Source: Pseudomonas sp. Seg1
GTDB taxonomy: Bacteria; Pseudomonadota; Gammaproteobacteria; Pseudomonadales; Pseudomonadaceae
Direction: 5' to 3'
Length of the DNA: 64,000 nt
Assembly: GCF_018326005.1 (NCBI RefSeq)
Contig: NZ_AP021903.1
Location: 62,001 to 126,000, forward strand
Positions 37,712 through 46,797 of this stretch are shown here, piece by piece. Numbering within the stretch: position 1 is the first letter of the stretch; every line of letters starts with the position of its first letter. Both the position numbers and the translations under genes were made by a program. The notes under the pieces are model-generated. The model was given only the letters and a program-made list of their open reading frames with translations, was not told the DNA's origin and ran no database searches.

Positions 37712-38356
37712 ATGTCTCGAGTGCGTCTTTTCCCTGCTTTGTGTTTGTCGCTTGTTGCCCTGTTGCACTTGATCCCGGCTCAGGCTGTCGCGGCAAATAC
37801 CGCTCGCCCCGCTGATTGGGCGCAACCGGTCGAAGTGCAATACAACCTGTTCCAGATGTCGCCGACGCTTTACCGCAGTGCCTTGCCCGACGACGGTGCC
37901 GTGCCGCTGCTGAAGAATCTCAAGGTGGCCACGGTGATCAATTTTCTGCCGGAAGCGGACAGCAACTGGCTGTCCGAGCCGGGCATCAATCAGGTGCAAC
38001 TGCCGTATCGCACCAACCACGTCGATGACAGCGATGTGCTCAAGACCCTGCGCGCCATCCAGGCCGGCGAGGCCAAGGGTCCGGTGCTGATGCATTGCAA
38101 GCACGGTTCCGACCGGACCGGATTGATGGCGGCGATGTATCGCGTGGTGGTGCAGGGCTGGAGCAAAGAGGACGCCTTGAGCGAAATGACTCAAGGTGGT
38201 TTCGGCGAGAGCGGCCACTTTCGCGACAGCGTGCGCTACGTGATGCAAGCGGATGTCGACAAGTTGCGCAGCGCACTGGCCAACGGCGATTGCAGCACCA
38301 GTGCGTTCGCGACCTGCTCGATGAAGAGCTGGTTCCAGTCGGTCAATCTGAAATGA
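37712..38356 (+). CDS. tpbA: periplasmic dual-specificity tyrosine phosphatase, TpbA-like
   Basis: 214 residues from ATG 37712, with a signal peptide to about residue 28. The phosphatase signature HCKHGSDRTG (His128, Cys129, Arg135) and the general acid region HVDDSDVL (Asp105/106) are intact. The stretches YNLFQMSPTLYRSALP and GPVLMHCKHG(x)(x)RTG(x)xAAMYRIVVQGW-like closely follow P. aeruginosa TpbA, which dephosphorylates the diguanylate cyclase TpbB/YfiN and lowers c-di-GMP. No TpbB gene is next to it here. The ribosome site is weak. Confidence 0.87.
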   Translation: MSRVRLFPALCLSLVALLHLIPAQAVAANTARPADWAQPVEVQYNLFQMSPTLYRSALPDDGAVPLLKNLKVATVINFLPEADSNWLSEPGINQVQLPYRTNHVDDSDVLKTLRAIQAGEAKGPVLMHCKHGSDRTGLMAAMYRVVVQGWSKEDALSEMTQGGFGESGHFRDSVRYVMQADVDKLRSALANGDCSTSAFATCSMKSWFQSVNLK

Positions 38357-38365
38357 ACGGTCGGT

Positions 38366-40396
38366 TCAATCGATCGGGGACGCCAACAGTCCCGGGTTGA
38401 CCGGCCGGCCGAGAAACGCTGCAAGCGCGCTCAGCATCGAGCGTGAGTCGCCGGGGGAAAAAAATGCCTCGCGAAAATCCCGACCGGTTTGCGGGTCGAA
38501 CACGCCATCGCGCTGAAACCGCGTGAATACTTCGCTGGCCAGCACACCAGACCATTTGTAGGCGTAGACCGACGCCTCGTAACCGGTCACCAGGTAGTCA
38601 AAACCATTGGCAAAACGGTGGTAACCGGACAGTCGCAGTTCTGGAAATTCGCCCTGCACGTCCTCGAACACCTGCTCGATGCTGCGGCCATCGCCATGGC
38701 TGCGGTGCAACTCCAGATCAAATAACGCACTCATCAGCAACACGCCGGTGGCCCGGCTGGTGTGGGCGCCAATGGCCGTCAGCGCGGTGTTGATGCGTTG
38801 TTCTGTCAGGCGTTCGCCGCTCTGGTAATGGGCGCCCAGCCATAGCAGACACTCGGCTGACAGACACCAGTGTTCAAACAGCTGCCCGGCGAATTCGGCG
38901 GTATCGCGCCCCAGCTGGGAAATCCCCGACAGGTTGCGATGGGGCGAGCGCGTCAACACATGCTGCAAGCAGTGCCCGAATTCGTGGAACAGTACGCGCA
39001 GATTTTCGCTGGAAAGCAGGCACGGATGATCTTCGGTGACAGGGGTGAAGTTGCAGTACAGGTGAGCAATCGGCAGCGCAGGGCGTCCCTCGGCGTTGAT
39101 CCGGCGAATGCGCAGGGCTGAGGTGAAGGCGTAATCGGCAGCGTCTTCACGATGAAAGGGATCCACGTAGATATGCCCGATCACTTGTTCATATTCGCTG
39201 ATCTCCAGAAGCCGTACCGTTTCGTCCCAGTGGTTGAGGGTGGTTTGCTCGACAATGGAGATGCCAAACAGGCGTTCACTGAACCGACAGAGTCGACGCA
39301 ACGTGCCTTCCAGCGGGAAATACTGTCGCAAGCCTTTCAGCGCGCCGTTTAATTGCTCAAGGCGTAATTGCTCGGCGAGAAAATCTTCATCCCACGTCTG
39401 TATATCGGCAATGCCCCGAGTGCGTGCGAAGGCTAGCAGGGCTTTGGCATCGCGCTGCAGGGACGGTCGATTCGTGGCCATTTGCTCGCGCAAAAAATCA
39501 CCCACCTGTTTGGGCGAAGTGGCCATGCGATTTTCGAGGCGCAATTGCACGAAATTTTCGAAGCCCAGCAATTCGGCTTTCTCCTGGCGCAATGCGAGTA
39601 ACACCGTCAGGACTGGAGTGTTATTCAGTTCATTCGCCTGAGGGCCACGGTCGGACGCCCGGTTCATCCACGCGGTGAAATAGGCCTCCCGCAGCGGGCG
39701 GTTGTGCGCGTGGGTCATGAGCGACCGAAAGGTGTTCTGATCCAGCGTGAGCAGCCAGCCTTCAAGTCCCGCCTGGCGGGCATTGAGTGCCATGCGCGCC
39801 AGCACCGCCGGTGACAGGCCTTCGAGCTGCGTGACGTCGTCGATGTGCATGCTCCATGCGGTGTTGGCCAGCTCCAGATTGCTTTGAAACAACTGCTCCA
39901 GCTGGCGGATATCGCGGTTCAGACGAGCGAGCCTTTGCTGCTGTGCAGGCTGCAGTTCGATGCCGGACAAGCGGAACTTGCGCAGGATTTTCGCCAGCGA
40001 AGCTTTGCGCGGATCATCGAAGCTCGCGGCGACCGAGCTGTTCGCCAGCCGTTGATAGGTACGGTACAGCGCCGCATGCGTGTTTTTTTCGGCGGCGTAC
40101 TGGGCGGCGGTCAGACTGCACAGCGCGCTTTCCCTGAGCCAGTCGACATCGTCGGGTTTGACTGTCGAAAGAATTTCGATGATGGCCATGGCTTCATCCA
40201 GACGCGCATCGGCCTCATCGACGGCCAGCACCAGATCGTCCCAGCCCGGATGCTCGGTCTGGCTGGCGATCACTTGGGCAATGACCTGGCGGTTTTCGGC
40301 AACGATCACGTTGATCGCCGGGACCAGATGCTCGGCGCGTATCGCCGACCACGGTGGCAGGGTCCAGTGCTGTAGCAGCGGATTGGTATCGGGCAT
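38366..40396 (-). CDS. M3 family oligopeptidase, paralog of PrlC
   Basis: 676 residues. Zinc metalloprotease motif LFHEFGHCLQH (HExxH) and C-terminal SGYHRFANGFDYLVTGYEASVYAYKWSGVLA identify M3/thimet-like oligopeptidase A. It follows prlC on the same strand with only yheV in between and shares the same opening plan (NPLLQ.W.LPP.SAIRAEHL.PAI), so it arose by tandem duplication. Catalytic residues are kept, so it is probably active. Compared with prlC it has diverged clearly; its substrate range is unknown. Confidence 0.9.
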   Translation of the reverse strand: MPDTNPLLQHWTLPPWSAIRAEHLVPAINVIVAENRQVIAQVIASQTEHPGWDDLVLAVDEADARLDEAMAIIEILSTVKPDDVDWLRESALCSLTAAQYAAEKNTHAALYRTYQRLANSSVAASFDDPRKASLAKILRKFRLSGIELQPAQQQRLARLNRDIRQLEQLFQSNLELANTAWSMHIDDVTQLEGLSPAVLARMALNARQAGLEGWLLTLDQNTFRSLMTHAHNRPLREAYFTAWMNRASDRGPQANELNNTPVLTVLLALRQEKAELLGFENFVQLRLENRMATSPKQVGDFLREQMATNRPSLQRDAKALLAFARTRGIADIQTWDEDFLAEQLRLEQLNGALKGLRQYFPLEGTLRRLCRFSERLFGISIVEQTTLNHWDETVRLLEISEYEQVIGHIYVDPFHREDAADYAFTSALRIRRINAEGRPALPIAHLYCNFTPVTEDHPCLLSSENLRVLFHEFGHCLQHVLTRSPHRNLSGISQLGRDTAEFAGQLFEHWCLSAECLLWLGAHYQSGERLTEQRINTALTAIGAHTSRATGVLLMSALFDLELHRSHGDGRSIEQVFEDVQGEFPELRLSGYHRFANGFDYLVTGYEASVYAYKWSGVLASEVFTRFQRDGVFDPQTGRDFREAFFSPGDSRSMLSALAAFLGRPVNPGLLASPID

Positions 40397-40470
40397 GGCG
40401 TCTTCCTTGAGGCGTGGCTGAGAAGGGTCAGCCTAGGCAGGAAGCGCGGGGGAAGGGCGGTAGATAGTTA

Positions 40471-40508
40471 CCACCTTCCACCGGCAAACGGTGGAAGGTG
40501 GAAGGTGG
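40471..40508. repeat. hairpin with short tandem GTGGAAG repeats
   Basis: CCACCTTCCACCG and CGGTGGAAGGTGG form a perfect 13-bp stem with loop GCAAA; the right arm continues into a second GTGGAAG-type copy. It lies between yheV and the M3 paralog and has no T-run, so an attenuator or mRNA processing site is possible. Confidence 0.65.
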
Positions 40509-40515
40509 TTGCGAC

Positions 40516-40806
40516 TCAGTGTTGCTCGTCAGGCTTTTTTGCAAGCTTCGGATTGGGGAAGAACTGCACCGCCTGGACTGTCTTGTCCTGCGGCGGCTTG
40601 AGCGCGCTGGTGTTGACCCGCGTGCCCAGTTCTTTGGGTACCGACAGGCCTTGCTCGTTGAGTGTGTCGGAGTAACCGCACGCCACGCATTCGCGGTGCG
40701 GCACGCTGTCTTCGTTCCACATCATCAACTTGTCCGGCTCGCTGCACGCCGGGCAGACCGCCCCGGCGATAAAGCGCTTCTTGGTAATCACAGGCCCCTC
40801 ACTCAT
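40516..40806 (-). CDS. yheV: YheV family putative zinc ribbon protein
   Basis: 96 residues with two CxxC pairs, VCPACSEPD and ECVACGYSD, forming a zinc ribbon in the first half, and a disordered C-terminus. This fits the YheV/DUF2387 family, which is encoded next to prlC in gamma-proteobacteria. Its start overlaps the prlC stop by 4 bases. The function is not established. Confidence 0.9.
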   Translation of the reverse strand: MSEGPVITKKRFIAGAVCPACSEPDKLMMWNEDSVPHRECVACGYSDTLNEQGLSVPKELGTRVNTSALKPPQDKTVQAVQFFPNPKLAKKPDEQH

Positions 40807-42854
40807 GCTGCTGCGTCCTCACTCAGGCCGCTATGGCGCAAGAGTGCGTCAATCGACGGCTCACGGCCACGGAAGTCGACGAACAGCACCATCGGCGCCT
40901 GCGAACCGCCGCGCGCCAGAATCGCTTCGCGGAACGCGCGACCGGTGTCAGCGTTGAGCACGCCGTCTTCTTCGAACTTCGAGAAAGCATCGGCCGAGAG
41001 CACTTCTGCCCATTTGTAGCTGTAGTAACCCGCCGCGTAACCGCCGGCGAAGATGTGCGCGAAGCTGTTGGGGAAGCGGTTGTAGGCCGGCGGACGCATC
41101 ACCGATACCTCGTCACGCACGCCTTCGAGCACTTGTGCAACGCTGCGGCCATCGCCGTGGGTGGCGTGCAGTTCGAAGTCGAACAGCGAGAATTCCAGTT
41201 GACGGACCATCATCAGGCCGGACTGGAAGTTCTTCGCCGCGAGCATTTTTTCCAGCAGGTCCTGCGGCAGTGGTTCACCGGTTTCGTAATGCCCGGAAAT
41301 CAGCGCGAGACCTTCCGGCTCCCAGCACCAGTTTTCCATGAACTGGCTCGGCAGCTCGACAGCATCCCACGCCACGCCGTTGATGCCGGATACGCCGGCA
41401 TGTTCGACACGGGTCAGCAGGTGATGCAGGCCATGACCGAATTCGTGGAACAGGGTGGTCACTTCATCGTGGGTCAGCAGCGCAGGTTTGCCGCTGTCGG
41501 CCGGGGTGAAGTTGCACACCAGGTTGGCCACCGGGCTTTGCAGAACACCGTCGATAGTGCGGCGGCGGTCGCGGGCGCCATCCATCCACGCGCCGCCACG
41601 CTTGTTGGCGCGGGCATACAGGTCGAAGAAGAAGCGACCGACGTGCTGGCCGTTTTCCTTGATCTCGAACAGGCGAACGTCCGGGTGCCAGGTGTCGAAG
41701 CCTTTCTGCTCGGCGATTTCGATGCCGTACAGACGCTGAACGATGGCGAACAGACCGCCGAGAACCTTGTCGATCGGGAAGTAGGCGCGCAGGGTTTCCT
41801 GGGCAACGCTGTAGCGCTGTTCACGCAGCTTTTCACCGTAGAAACCGCTGTCCCAGCTTTGCAGATCGGCGCAACCCTGCTCGGCGGCGTAGGCGCGCAA
41901 CTGTTGCAGATCCTGTGCGGCGAACGGCTTGCTGCGCTTGGCCAGATCGCGCAGGAAGCTCAGCACCTGATCGCTGGATTCGGCCATTTTCGTGGCCAGG
42001 CTCAGTTCGGAGAAACTGGCGAAACCCAGCAGCTTGGCCAGTTCCTGACGCAGGTCGAGGATCTCTTCCATCACCGGGCCATTGTCATTCTGGCCGGCGT
42101 TCGGGCCTTGATCCGACGCTCGGGTGCAGTAGGCCGCGTAGACTTCTTCACGCAGCGCACGGTCTTGCGCGTAGGTCATCACCGCGTAGTAGCTCGGGAA
42201 TTCCAGGGTGATCAGCCAGCCATCAAGGCCTTTGGCCTGCGCGGCGGCAGCCATTTGCGCCTTGGCCGAATCGGTCAGGCCGGCGAGGGCGGCTTCGTCG
42301 CTGACGTGCTTGGTCCACGCCTGAGTGGCGTCGAGCAGTTGGTTGGAGAAGCGGCTGCCCAGCTCGGACAGTTTGCTTTGCACTTCGGCGTAGCGTTTCT
42401 GTTCGGCCTCCGGCAGGTCGATACCCGACAGGCGGAAGTCACGCAGGGCGTGTTCCAGAATAGTCTTTTGCGCCACGTCGAAACCGGCGGCTTCCGGGCT
42501 GTTGGCCAGAGCTTCATAGGCCTGGAACAGTTCGCGATTCTGCCCCATCTCGGTGGAGTAGGCGCTCAGGGCTGGCAGGCACGACTCGTAGGCTTCGCGC
42601 AGTTCGGCGCTGTTGCACACGGCGTTGAGGTGGCTGACCGGGCTCCACGCGGCGCCGAGGCGATCATTGAGCTCGTCCATTGCCAACACCAGACCGGCCC
42701 AGGTCGGGTTCTGGCCTTGGCTCTTGAGGATGTCGGCGATGGCGGCGCGGTTGTCGGCGAGGATGGTTTCAATCGCTGGCAGGACGTGTTCGGCACGGAT
42801 CGTGGAGAACGGCGGCAGGTCGTAGGACTGCAAAAGAGGGTTGTTCACGCTCAC
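40803..42854 (-). CDS. prlC: oligopeptidase A
   Basis: 683 residues starting at GTG 42854 (MSVNNPLLQSYDLPPFS), chosen because AAGG lies 7 bases upstream and the start then matches the family; an ATG 9 codons earlier is possible. HEFGHGLHHLL gives the zinc HExxH, with the third ligand Glu downstream. A cytosolic M3 metallopeptidase that degrades peptides, including cleaved signal peptides. Co-transcribed with yheV (4-base overlap), and probably with the M3 paralog. Divergent from the gamma-carbonic anhydrase gene. Confidence 0.95.
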   Translation of the reverse strand: MSVNNPLLQSYDLPPFSTIRAEHVLPAIETILADNRAAIADILKSQGQNPTWAGLVLAMDELNDRLGAAWSPVSHLNAVCNSAELREAYESCLPALSAYSTEMGQNRELFQAYEALANSPEAAGFDVAQKTILEHALRDFRLSGIDLPEAEQKRYAEVQSKLSELGSRFSNQLLDATQAWTKHVSDEAALAGLTDSAKAQMAAAAQAKGLDGWLITLEFPSYYAVMTYAQDRALREEVYAAYCTRASDQGPNAGQNDNGPVMEEILDLRQELAKLLGFASFSELSLATKMAESSDQVLSFLRDLAKRSKPFAAQDLQQLRAYAAEQGCADLQSWDSGFYGEKLREQRYSVAQETLRAYFPIDKVLGGLFAIVQRLYGIEIAEQKGFDTWHPDVRLFEIKENGQHVGRFFFDLYARANKRGGAWMDGARDRRRTIDGVLQSPVANLVCNFTPADSGKPALLTHDEVTTLFHEFGHGLHHLLTRVEHAGVSGINGVAWDAVELPSQFMENWCWEPEGLALISGHYETGEPLPQDLLEKMLAAKNFQSGLMMVRQLEFSLFDFELHATHGDGRSVAQVLEGVRDEVSVMRPPAYNRFPNSFAHIFAGGYAAGYYSYKWAEVLSADAFSKFEEDGVLNADTGRAFREAILARGGSQAPMVLFVDFRGREPSIDALLRHSGLSEDAAA

Positions 42855-42943
42855 GGTTGGCACCTTGGCTGGAAGAAACATGCGCCCATCTTAATTACAA
42901 TCGACACTCACCGCAGCTATCGGCGACAGAGAGAGAACTAATC

Positions 42944-43489
42944 GTGCCCCTTCGCAAATACCAGAATCACACCCCGCAGTTAAGCAAAGGCGCGTTTGTC
43001 GACGGCTCGGCGGTGGTGATCGGCGACGTCGAAATCGGCGAAGACAGCTCGGTCTGGCCGCTGACCGTGATCCGTGGCGACATGCACCGCATCCGCATCG
43101 GCGCGCGCACCAGTGTGCAGGACGGCTGCGTGTTGCACATCACCCACGCTGGCCCGTTCAACCCGGACGGCTTCCCGCTGCTGATCGGCGACGACGTGAC
43201 CATCGCCCACAAAGTGATGCTGCATGGCTGCACCGTCGGCAGCCGCGTGTTGATCGGCATGGGCAGCATCGTCATGGACGGCGCGGTGGTCGAGGACGAT
43301 GTGATCATCGGCGCCGGCAGCCTGGTGCCGCCGGGCAAGCGCCTGCAAAGCGGTTTCCTGTATGTCGGCAGCCCGGTGAAGCAGGTCCGCCCGCTGACCG
43401 ACAAGGAAAACGCCTTCTTCACCTACAGCGCGGCGAACTACGTGAAGCTCAAGGATCTGCACCTGGCCGAAGGCTACGACCAGATCTGA
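42944..43489 (+). CDS. gamma-class carbonic anhydrase family protein
   Basis: 181 residues from GTG 42944 (MPLRKYQNHTPQLSKGAFVDG), with GAGAGA upstream. Hexapeptide repeats (left-handed beta helix) carry three histidines in GDVTIAHKV and neighbouring coils, VLHITHAG and MLHGCTVGS, the expected metal ligands of the CaiE/YrdA/PaaY branch. Activity as a carbonic anhydrase is not certain for this branch. It lies just upstream of the HAD phosphatase on the same strand. Confidence 0.9.
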   Translation: MPLRKYQNHTPQLSKGAFVDGSAVVIGDVEIGEDSSVWPLTVIRGDMHRIRIGARTSVQDGCVLHITHAGPFNPDGFPLLIGDDVTIAHKVMLHGCTVGSRVLIGMGSIVMDGAVVEDDVIIGAGSLVPPGKRLQSGFLYVGSPVKQVRPLTDKENAFFTYSAANYVKLKDLHLAEGYDQI

Positions 43490-43517
43490 ATCGACTTACA
43501 CCTGCTCAGGATTTCTC

Positions 43518-44168
43518 ATGCATTACCAGACCGTACTGTTCGACCTCGATGGCACCCTGACCGACCCGCGTGAGGGCATCACCCGTTCCATCCAGTTCGC
43601 CCTCGGCAAACTTGGCATCGACGAGCCGGACCTGACCAGACTCGAACACTTTATCGGCCCGCCGCTGTTGCAGGCGTTCATGCAGTTTTACGGCTTTGAC
43701 GAGGCCAAAGCCTGGGAAGCCGTGAATTTCTATCGTGAGCGCTTCAAGGTCACGGGGCTGTACGAGAACCGCGTGTTCGAAGGCGTCACGCCGTTGCTTG
43801 AAGCGTTGAGCGGGCAAGGGCGGCAGCTGTATATCGCGACGTCAAAACCTTGGATATTCGCCCGCGAGATTGCCCGGCACTTCGACTTTGCCAAACACTT
43901 CAAGGTGATCTACGGCAGTGAACTGGATGGCACGCGGACCAACAAGGTTGAGTTGATCGCGCATCTGGTGAAGGAGGAAGGGCTGGATCCTGCCAATACC
44001 TTGATGATCGGCGATCGCAAGCATGACCTGATCGGGGCGCGCAGCAATGGGCTCGACGCGGCGGCGGTGGGTTACGGATTTGGCAGTTTTGAAGAGTTGA
44101 ACGCCGAGGCGCCGGCTTATCACTTTGAAACGCTGGCGGAGTTGCATCAGGCGTTCCTGCGACGCTGA
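43518..44168 (+). CDS. HAD-superfamily phosphatase (PA0065-like)
   Basis: 216 residues. HAD motif I LFDLDGTLTDP (nucleophile and acid Asp), motif II IATSKP, motif III Lys in SELDGTRTNKVELI and motif IV MIGDRKHDLIGA. The small helical cap between motifs I and II puts it with phosphoglycolate-phosphatase/nucleotidase-like members. It follows the gamma-carbonic anhydrase by 28 bases, so both are probably in one transcript. The substrate is unknown. Confidence 0.9.
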   Translation: MHYQTVLFDLDGTLTDPREGITRSIQFALGKLGIDEPDLTRLEHFIGPPLLQAFMQFYGFDEAKAWEAVNFYRERFKVTGLYENRVFEGVTPLLEALSGQGRQLYIATSKPWIFAREIARHFDFAKHFKVIYGSELDGTRTNKVELIAHLVKEEGLDPANTLMIGDRKHDLIGARSNGLDAAAVGYGFGSFEELNAEAPAYHFETLAELHQAFLRR

Positions 44169-44176
44169 TCAGATTG

Positions 44177-44245
44177 CTATCGCGAGCAGGCTCACTCCTA
44201 CATTTGGAATGCGTTCCCCTGTAGGAGTGAGCCTGCTCGCGATGG
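44177..44245. repeat. REP doublet with a 23-bp perfect stem
   Basis: TCGCGAGCAGGCTCACTCCTAC and GTAGGAGTGAGCCTGCTCGCGA are exact inverted copies separated by about 22 bases. They lie between the HAD gene and the convergent aminopeptidase gene and probably end both transcripts. Confidence 0.9.
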
Positions 44246-44260
44246 CGTCTTCCAATCAAC

Positions 44261-45343
44261 TCAACTGTTTGTATCTGCCAATATTTTCAAAGCCGCCTTG
44301 CGCTTCTCGACAGGCAAATCCCCCAACTTCTCCACCTCGGCATAAAACCGCAGCCAATCTCCGCCAACCTGCCCGAACAATGCCGCAAACGCCGGCACCC
44401 ACTGGTCATACAGCCCGAATGGCAACAACCGTGCATTGTTCAGGGGCGCATTGACCCAGGCGTCATAACGCTTGTCCCCGGCCCACTGAGTGTCACGCAT
44501 CAGCCGATAATCCCGGCGAAACCGCTCGAACTGCGCCGCTTTGCGTTCGCGCATCTGCTCGGCCGGCAAAGGCTGGGCGTAGAGTTTTTCCAATCGTGAA
44601 CGTGTTTCCAGCACCAACTCGATGAATTGGTCGCGCTGCTTGAGCTTTGAATCGTTATCTGCCGGCAATCCGCGAAACGCCCGCCACTGCCGCGTGCCTT
44701 CCTGCTCGACAAACGTGGCAAAGGATTCGTTGAACTCGGTGTCGTCCTTCACATAAAAACGCTGATGGGCCAGCTCATGAAAGATCAGTGTGGCCAGACG
44801 CTCATCGCCCCAGCCCATCATTGAATTGAGAATCGGGTCGTTGAACCAGCCCAGCGTCGAATAGGCCTCGACGCCGCCAATCGACACGTCCATGCCCTGC
44901 AACCGCTGAATCGCCGCTTCACCCCGCGCCGCGCTCTGGCTGTAGTAGCCGCGATAAGCCACGCACCCGGCAATCGGGAAGCAATGGTTTTGCGGGCTCA
45001 GGGAAAACTCCGCAGTGGCGAACACATTCCACACTACAAATGGCCGGCCGATGTCGGCGTACAGGCGATAGCTCTGGTTGTCCGGCAGGTGCAGCTGTTC
45101 GCTGGCAAACGCGCGGGCCTTCTGCGACTGAGCCAGGTGCGTACGCAATTTTGCATCGCGGCTCGGATCGGCAATCACCTTGGTCACTGGTTCGCGCGCC
45201 CGCAGCAGTTGCAACTGACCGCTGGCCAACTGGCTGTAATAGCTGACGCTGGAACAACCGTTGAGCAACAAAAGCATCACACCCGGAAACAAAATCCGAA
45301 AAACGCGATCAAGTAACCCATGGCTTGGAAGCGGCCTGATCAA
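44261..45343 (-). CDS. lipoprotein aminopeptidase (PF10023-like)
   Basis: 360 residues. A type II signal near the N-terminus ends in LLLNGCSS (lipobox). The zinc motif LIFHELAHQRFY with a downstream Glu (NESFATFVEQEG) fits the putative aminopeptidase family PF10023 common in Pseudomonas. It should be anchored in the envelope and face the periplasm. Divergent from two small lipoprotein genes. The substrate is unknown. Confidence 0.87.
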   Translation of the reverse strand: MIRPLPSHGLLDRVFRILFPGVMLLLLNGCSSVSYYSQLASGQLQLLRAREPVTKVIADPSRDAKLRTHLAQSQKARAFASEQLHLPDNQSYRLYADIGRPFVVWNVFATAEFSLSPQNHCFPIAGCVAYRGYYSQSAARGEAAIQRLQGMDVSIGGVEAYSTLGWFNDPILNSMMGWGDERLATLIFHELAHQRFYVKDDTEFNESFATFVEQEGTRQWRAFRGLPADNDSKLKQRDQFIELVLETRSRLEKLYAQPLPAEQMRERKAAQFERFRRDYRLMRDTQWAGDKRYDAWVNAPLNNARLLPFGLYDQWVPAFAALFGQVGGDWLRFYAEVEKLGDLPVEKRKAALKILADTNS

Positions 45344-45401
45344 AATAAGAAACCTCTGGAAAGTCTGCCCGCAAGACTATCCCGCCCATTGGAGCTTCGC
45401 T

Positions 45402-45824
45402 ATGCGCATGTTGATACTGACAGGAAGCCTGCTGACGCTGGCCGGTTGTGCCGGATTCGGAATGCCCGATCCAGACCCTTCGCAAGCCTGGATCGATCTC
45501 AATGCCCGGCAACAGGACACGGCGCTGCAAGCGCTGCAAGTCGACAGCAAGGCTGCCGTGGATAAACGCTACTTCGAGGTGCAGCCCGGCAGTCATGAAC
45601 TGAAGGTGCGTTACCAGTTCCCCGTGGAGGCCACCAACATCGGTCCGGACGCCGAACCCCTCTGGCGCGATTGCCAGTTGAGTGTGAAATTCAAAGATTT
45701 CAACGCCGGTCAGCGTTATCAGTTGCAGGCCGGCAGTATCGGTTTCCGCCCTTGGGCCAAGCTCTATGACGAGCAGCGCAACGTCGTGGGTCAGGGCATT
45801 CCGGCGGGCTGTCAGAAAACCTGA
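45402..45824 (+). CDS. small lipoprotein A of a tandem pair
   Basis: 140 residues from ATG 45402, with TTGGAG upstream. Signal and lipobox LTLAGC, then a domain with FEVQPGSHELKVRYQFPVEA and FNAGQRYQLQAGSIGFRPWAKL. The next gene encodes a clear paralog with the same PGSHELxVR and GQRYxLxA motifs. Both are close to PA0062/PA0063-type lipoproteins of unknown function. A longer upstream frame overlaps the divergent aminopeptidase promoter and was not used. Confidence 0.8.
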   Translation: MRMLILTGSLLTLAGCAGFGMPDPDPSQAWIDLNARQQDTALQALQVDSKAAVDKRYFEVQPGSHELKVRYQFPVEATNIGPDAEPLWRDCQLSVKFKDFNAGQRYQLQAGSIGFRPWAKLYDEQRNVVGQGIPAGCQKT

Positions 45825-45864
45825 TCGGCGTTATGCTGGATGTCCATTTCAAGGGACATTGATC

Positions 45865-46284
45865 ATGCGCAGGTTGACGTTGTTGCTTGCTGCAAGTGTG
45901 CTGGCCGGCTGCCAGACACCGGTGCCGGCGGCTGACCCCGGCAAGGCCTGGGTCGACTTTGCCATGCCCTCACCTGGCGGCAAGGTGCTGATGGCCGAAC
46001 GGCTGGACAATGTGCGCCTGCAGGATGGCCGGTTTTTCCAGGTTGCGCCGGGCAGCCACGAGTTGACGGTGCGCTTTGATTTCGAGATTTTCGGTGGTGG
46101 CCAGGGGATGGACACCGATCCGCAGGAGCGGCTGTGTTACATGACTGTTCGTTACGACCATTTCGAGGCCGGTCAGCGTTACCGGCTCGAAGCGCGGTCG
46201 CTGGCCTTTACGCCAAGCGCCCGGCTGATCAATCGGCAAGGTCAGATCGTTGCCGAGGAACGGCAGATCAACTGCGTGCCCTGA
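45865..46284 (+). CDS. small lipoprotein B of a tandem pair
   Basis: 139 residues from ATG 45865, with AAGGGA upstream. Lipobox LAGCQ, then VAPGSHELTVRFDFEIFGGG and FEAGQRYRLEARSLAFTPSARL, aligning with lipoprotein A. The two genes are 40 bases apart and on the same strand, so they are probably co-transcribed after a duplication. Convergent with the first DUF1161 gene. Unknown function. Confidence 0.8.
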   Translation: MRRLTLLLAASVLAGCQTPVPAADPGKAWVDFAMPSPGGKVLMAERLDNVRLQDGRFFQVAPGSHELTVRFDFEIFGGGQGMDTDPQERLCYMTVRYDHFEAGQRYRLEARSLAFTPSARLINRQGQIVAEERQINCVP

Positions 46285-46290
46285 GCAATA

Positions 46291-46530
46291 TCAGTCGCTG
46301 TTCTTTTGATAGACGATTGCTTTACTGCCGTTCTCGCAAGAACCGACAACCATGGCGATGTCATGTTTCGCGGCTTCTTCCTTGGTGACGATTTCCAGTG
46401 TGTAGGACGGCACGGCTTTAGCCTGGATCTTGATTTCGATCTCTTTCCTGAGTTCTTCGCAGTCTTTAGGGGCTGCAATTACCGAAGTGGCCAGTGCACT
46501 GCAGAGGATCGCCAAGCCAATACGTTTCAT
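46291..46530 (-). CDS. DUF1161 family exported protein (copy 1)
   Basis: 79 residues from ATG 46530. Signal to about residue 20, then CEELRKEIEIKIQAKAVPSYTLEIV and a terminal VGSCENGSKAIVYQ. Two cysteines in the mature part could form a disulfide. A paralog lies at 48592-48816 with the same CEELK.EI..KI and GTCE.GTKEIVY motifs. Unknown function; small periplasmic protein. Confidence 0.85.
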   Translation of the reverse strand: MKRIGLAILCSALATSVIAAPKDCEELRKEIEIKIQAKAVPSYTLEIVTKEEAAKHDIAMVVGSCENGSKAIVYQKNSD

Positions 46531-46673
46531 CAATGTAGCTCCTTGAGGCAGCGCGCACGGGCGTGCGCTGAAGCTGCGGTCATGTATTCGACCACACTTT
46601 CAGAAAGCGAGTTCTGACTTCGCTCACAAGTTGTGCTGCGGTGTTAACGAAATATCAGGTGCTCTGAAATGCC

Positions 46674-46766
46674 AGTGGGAGCCTGGCTTGCCAGCGATGA
46701 CGTCGGCACAGCAACCATTGATGTCGCCGGACACACCGCAATCGCTGGCAAGCCAGCTCCAACAGG
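46674..46766. repeat. REP doublet near osmC
   Basis: AGTGGGAGCCTGGCTTGCCAGCGATG and the inverted CAATCGCTGGCAAGCCAGCTCC, about 40 bases apart, between the DUF1161 promoter side and the osmC end. The cores equal those at 25301-25385 and 29229-29322. Confidence 0.86.
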
Positions 46767-46797
46767 GCTTACGTTGCTGCTACTGGACCGCGTCGAA

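Noticed and set aside
40833..42941. A 702-codon open frame on the plus strand
   Set aside because: Antisense to prlC, which has intact catalytic motifs. The frame has no recognisable domain.
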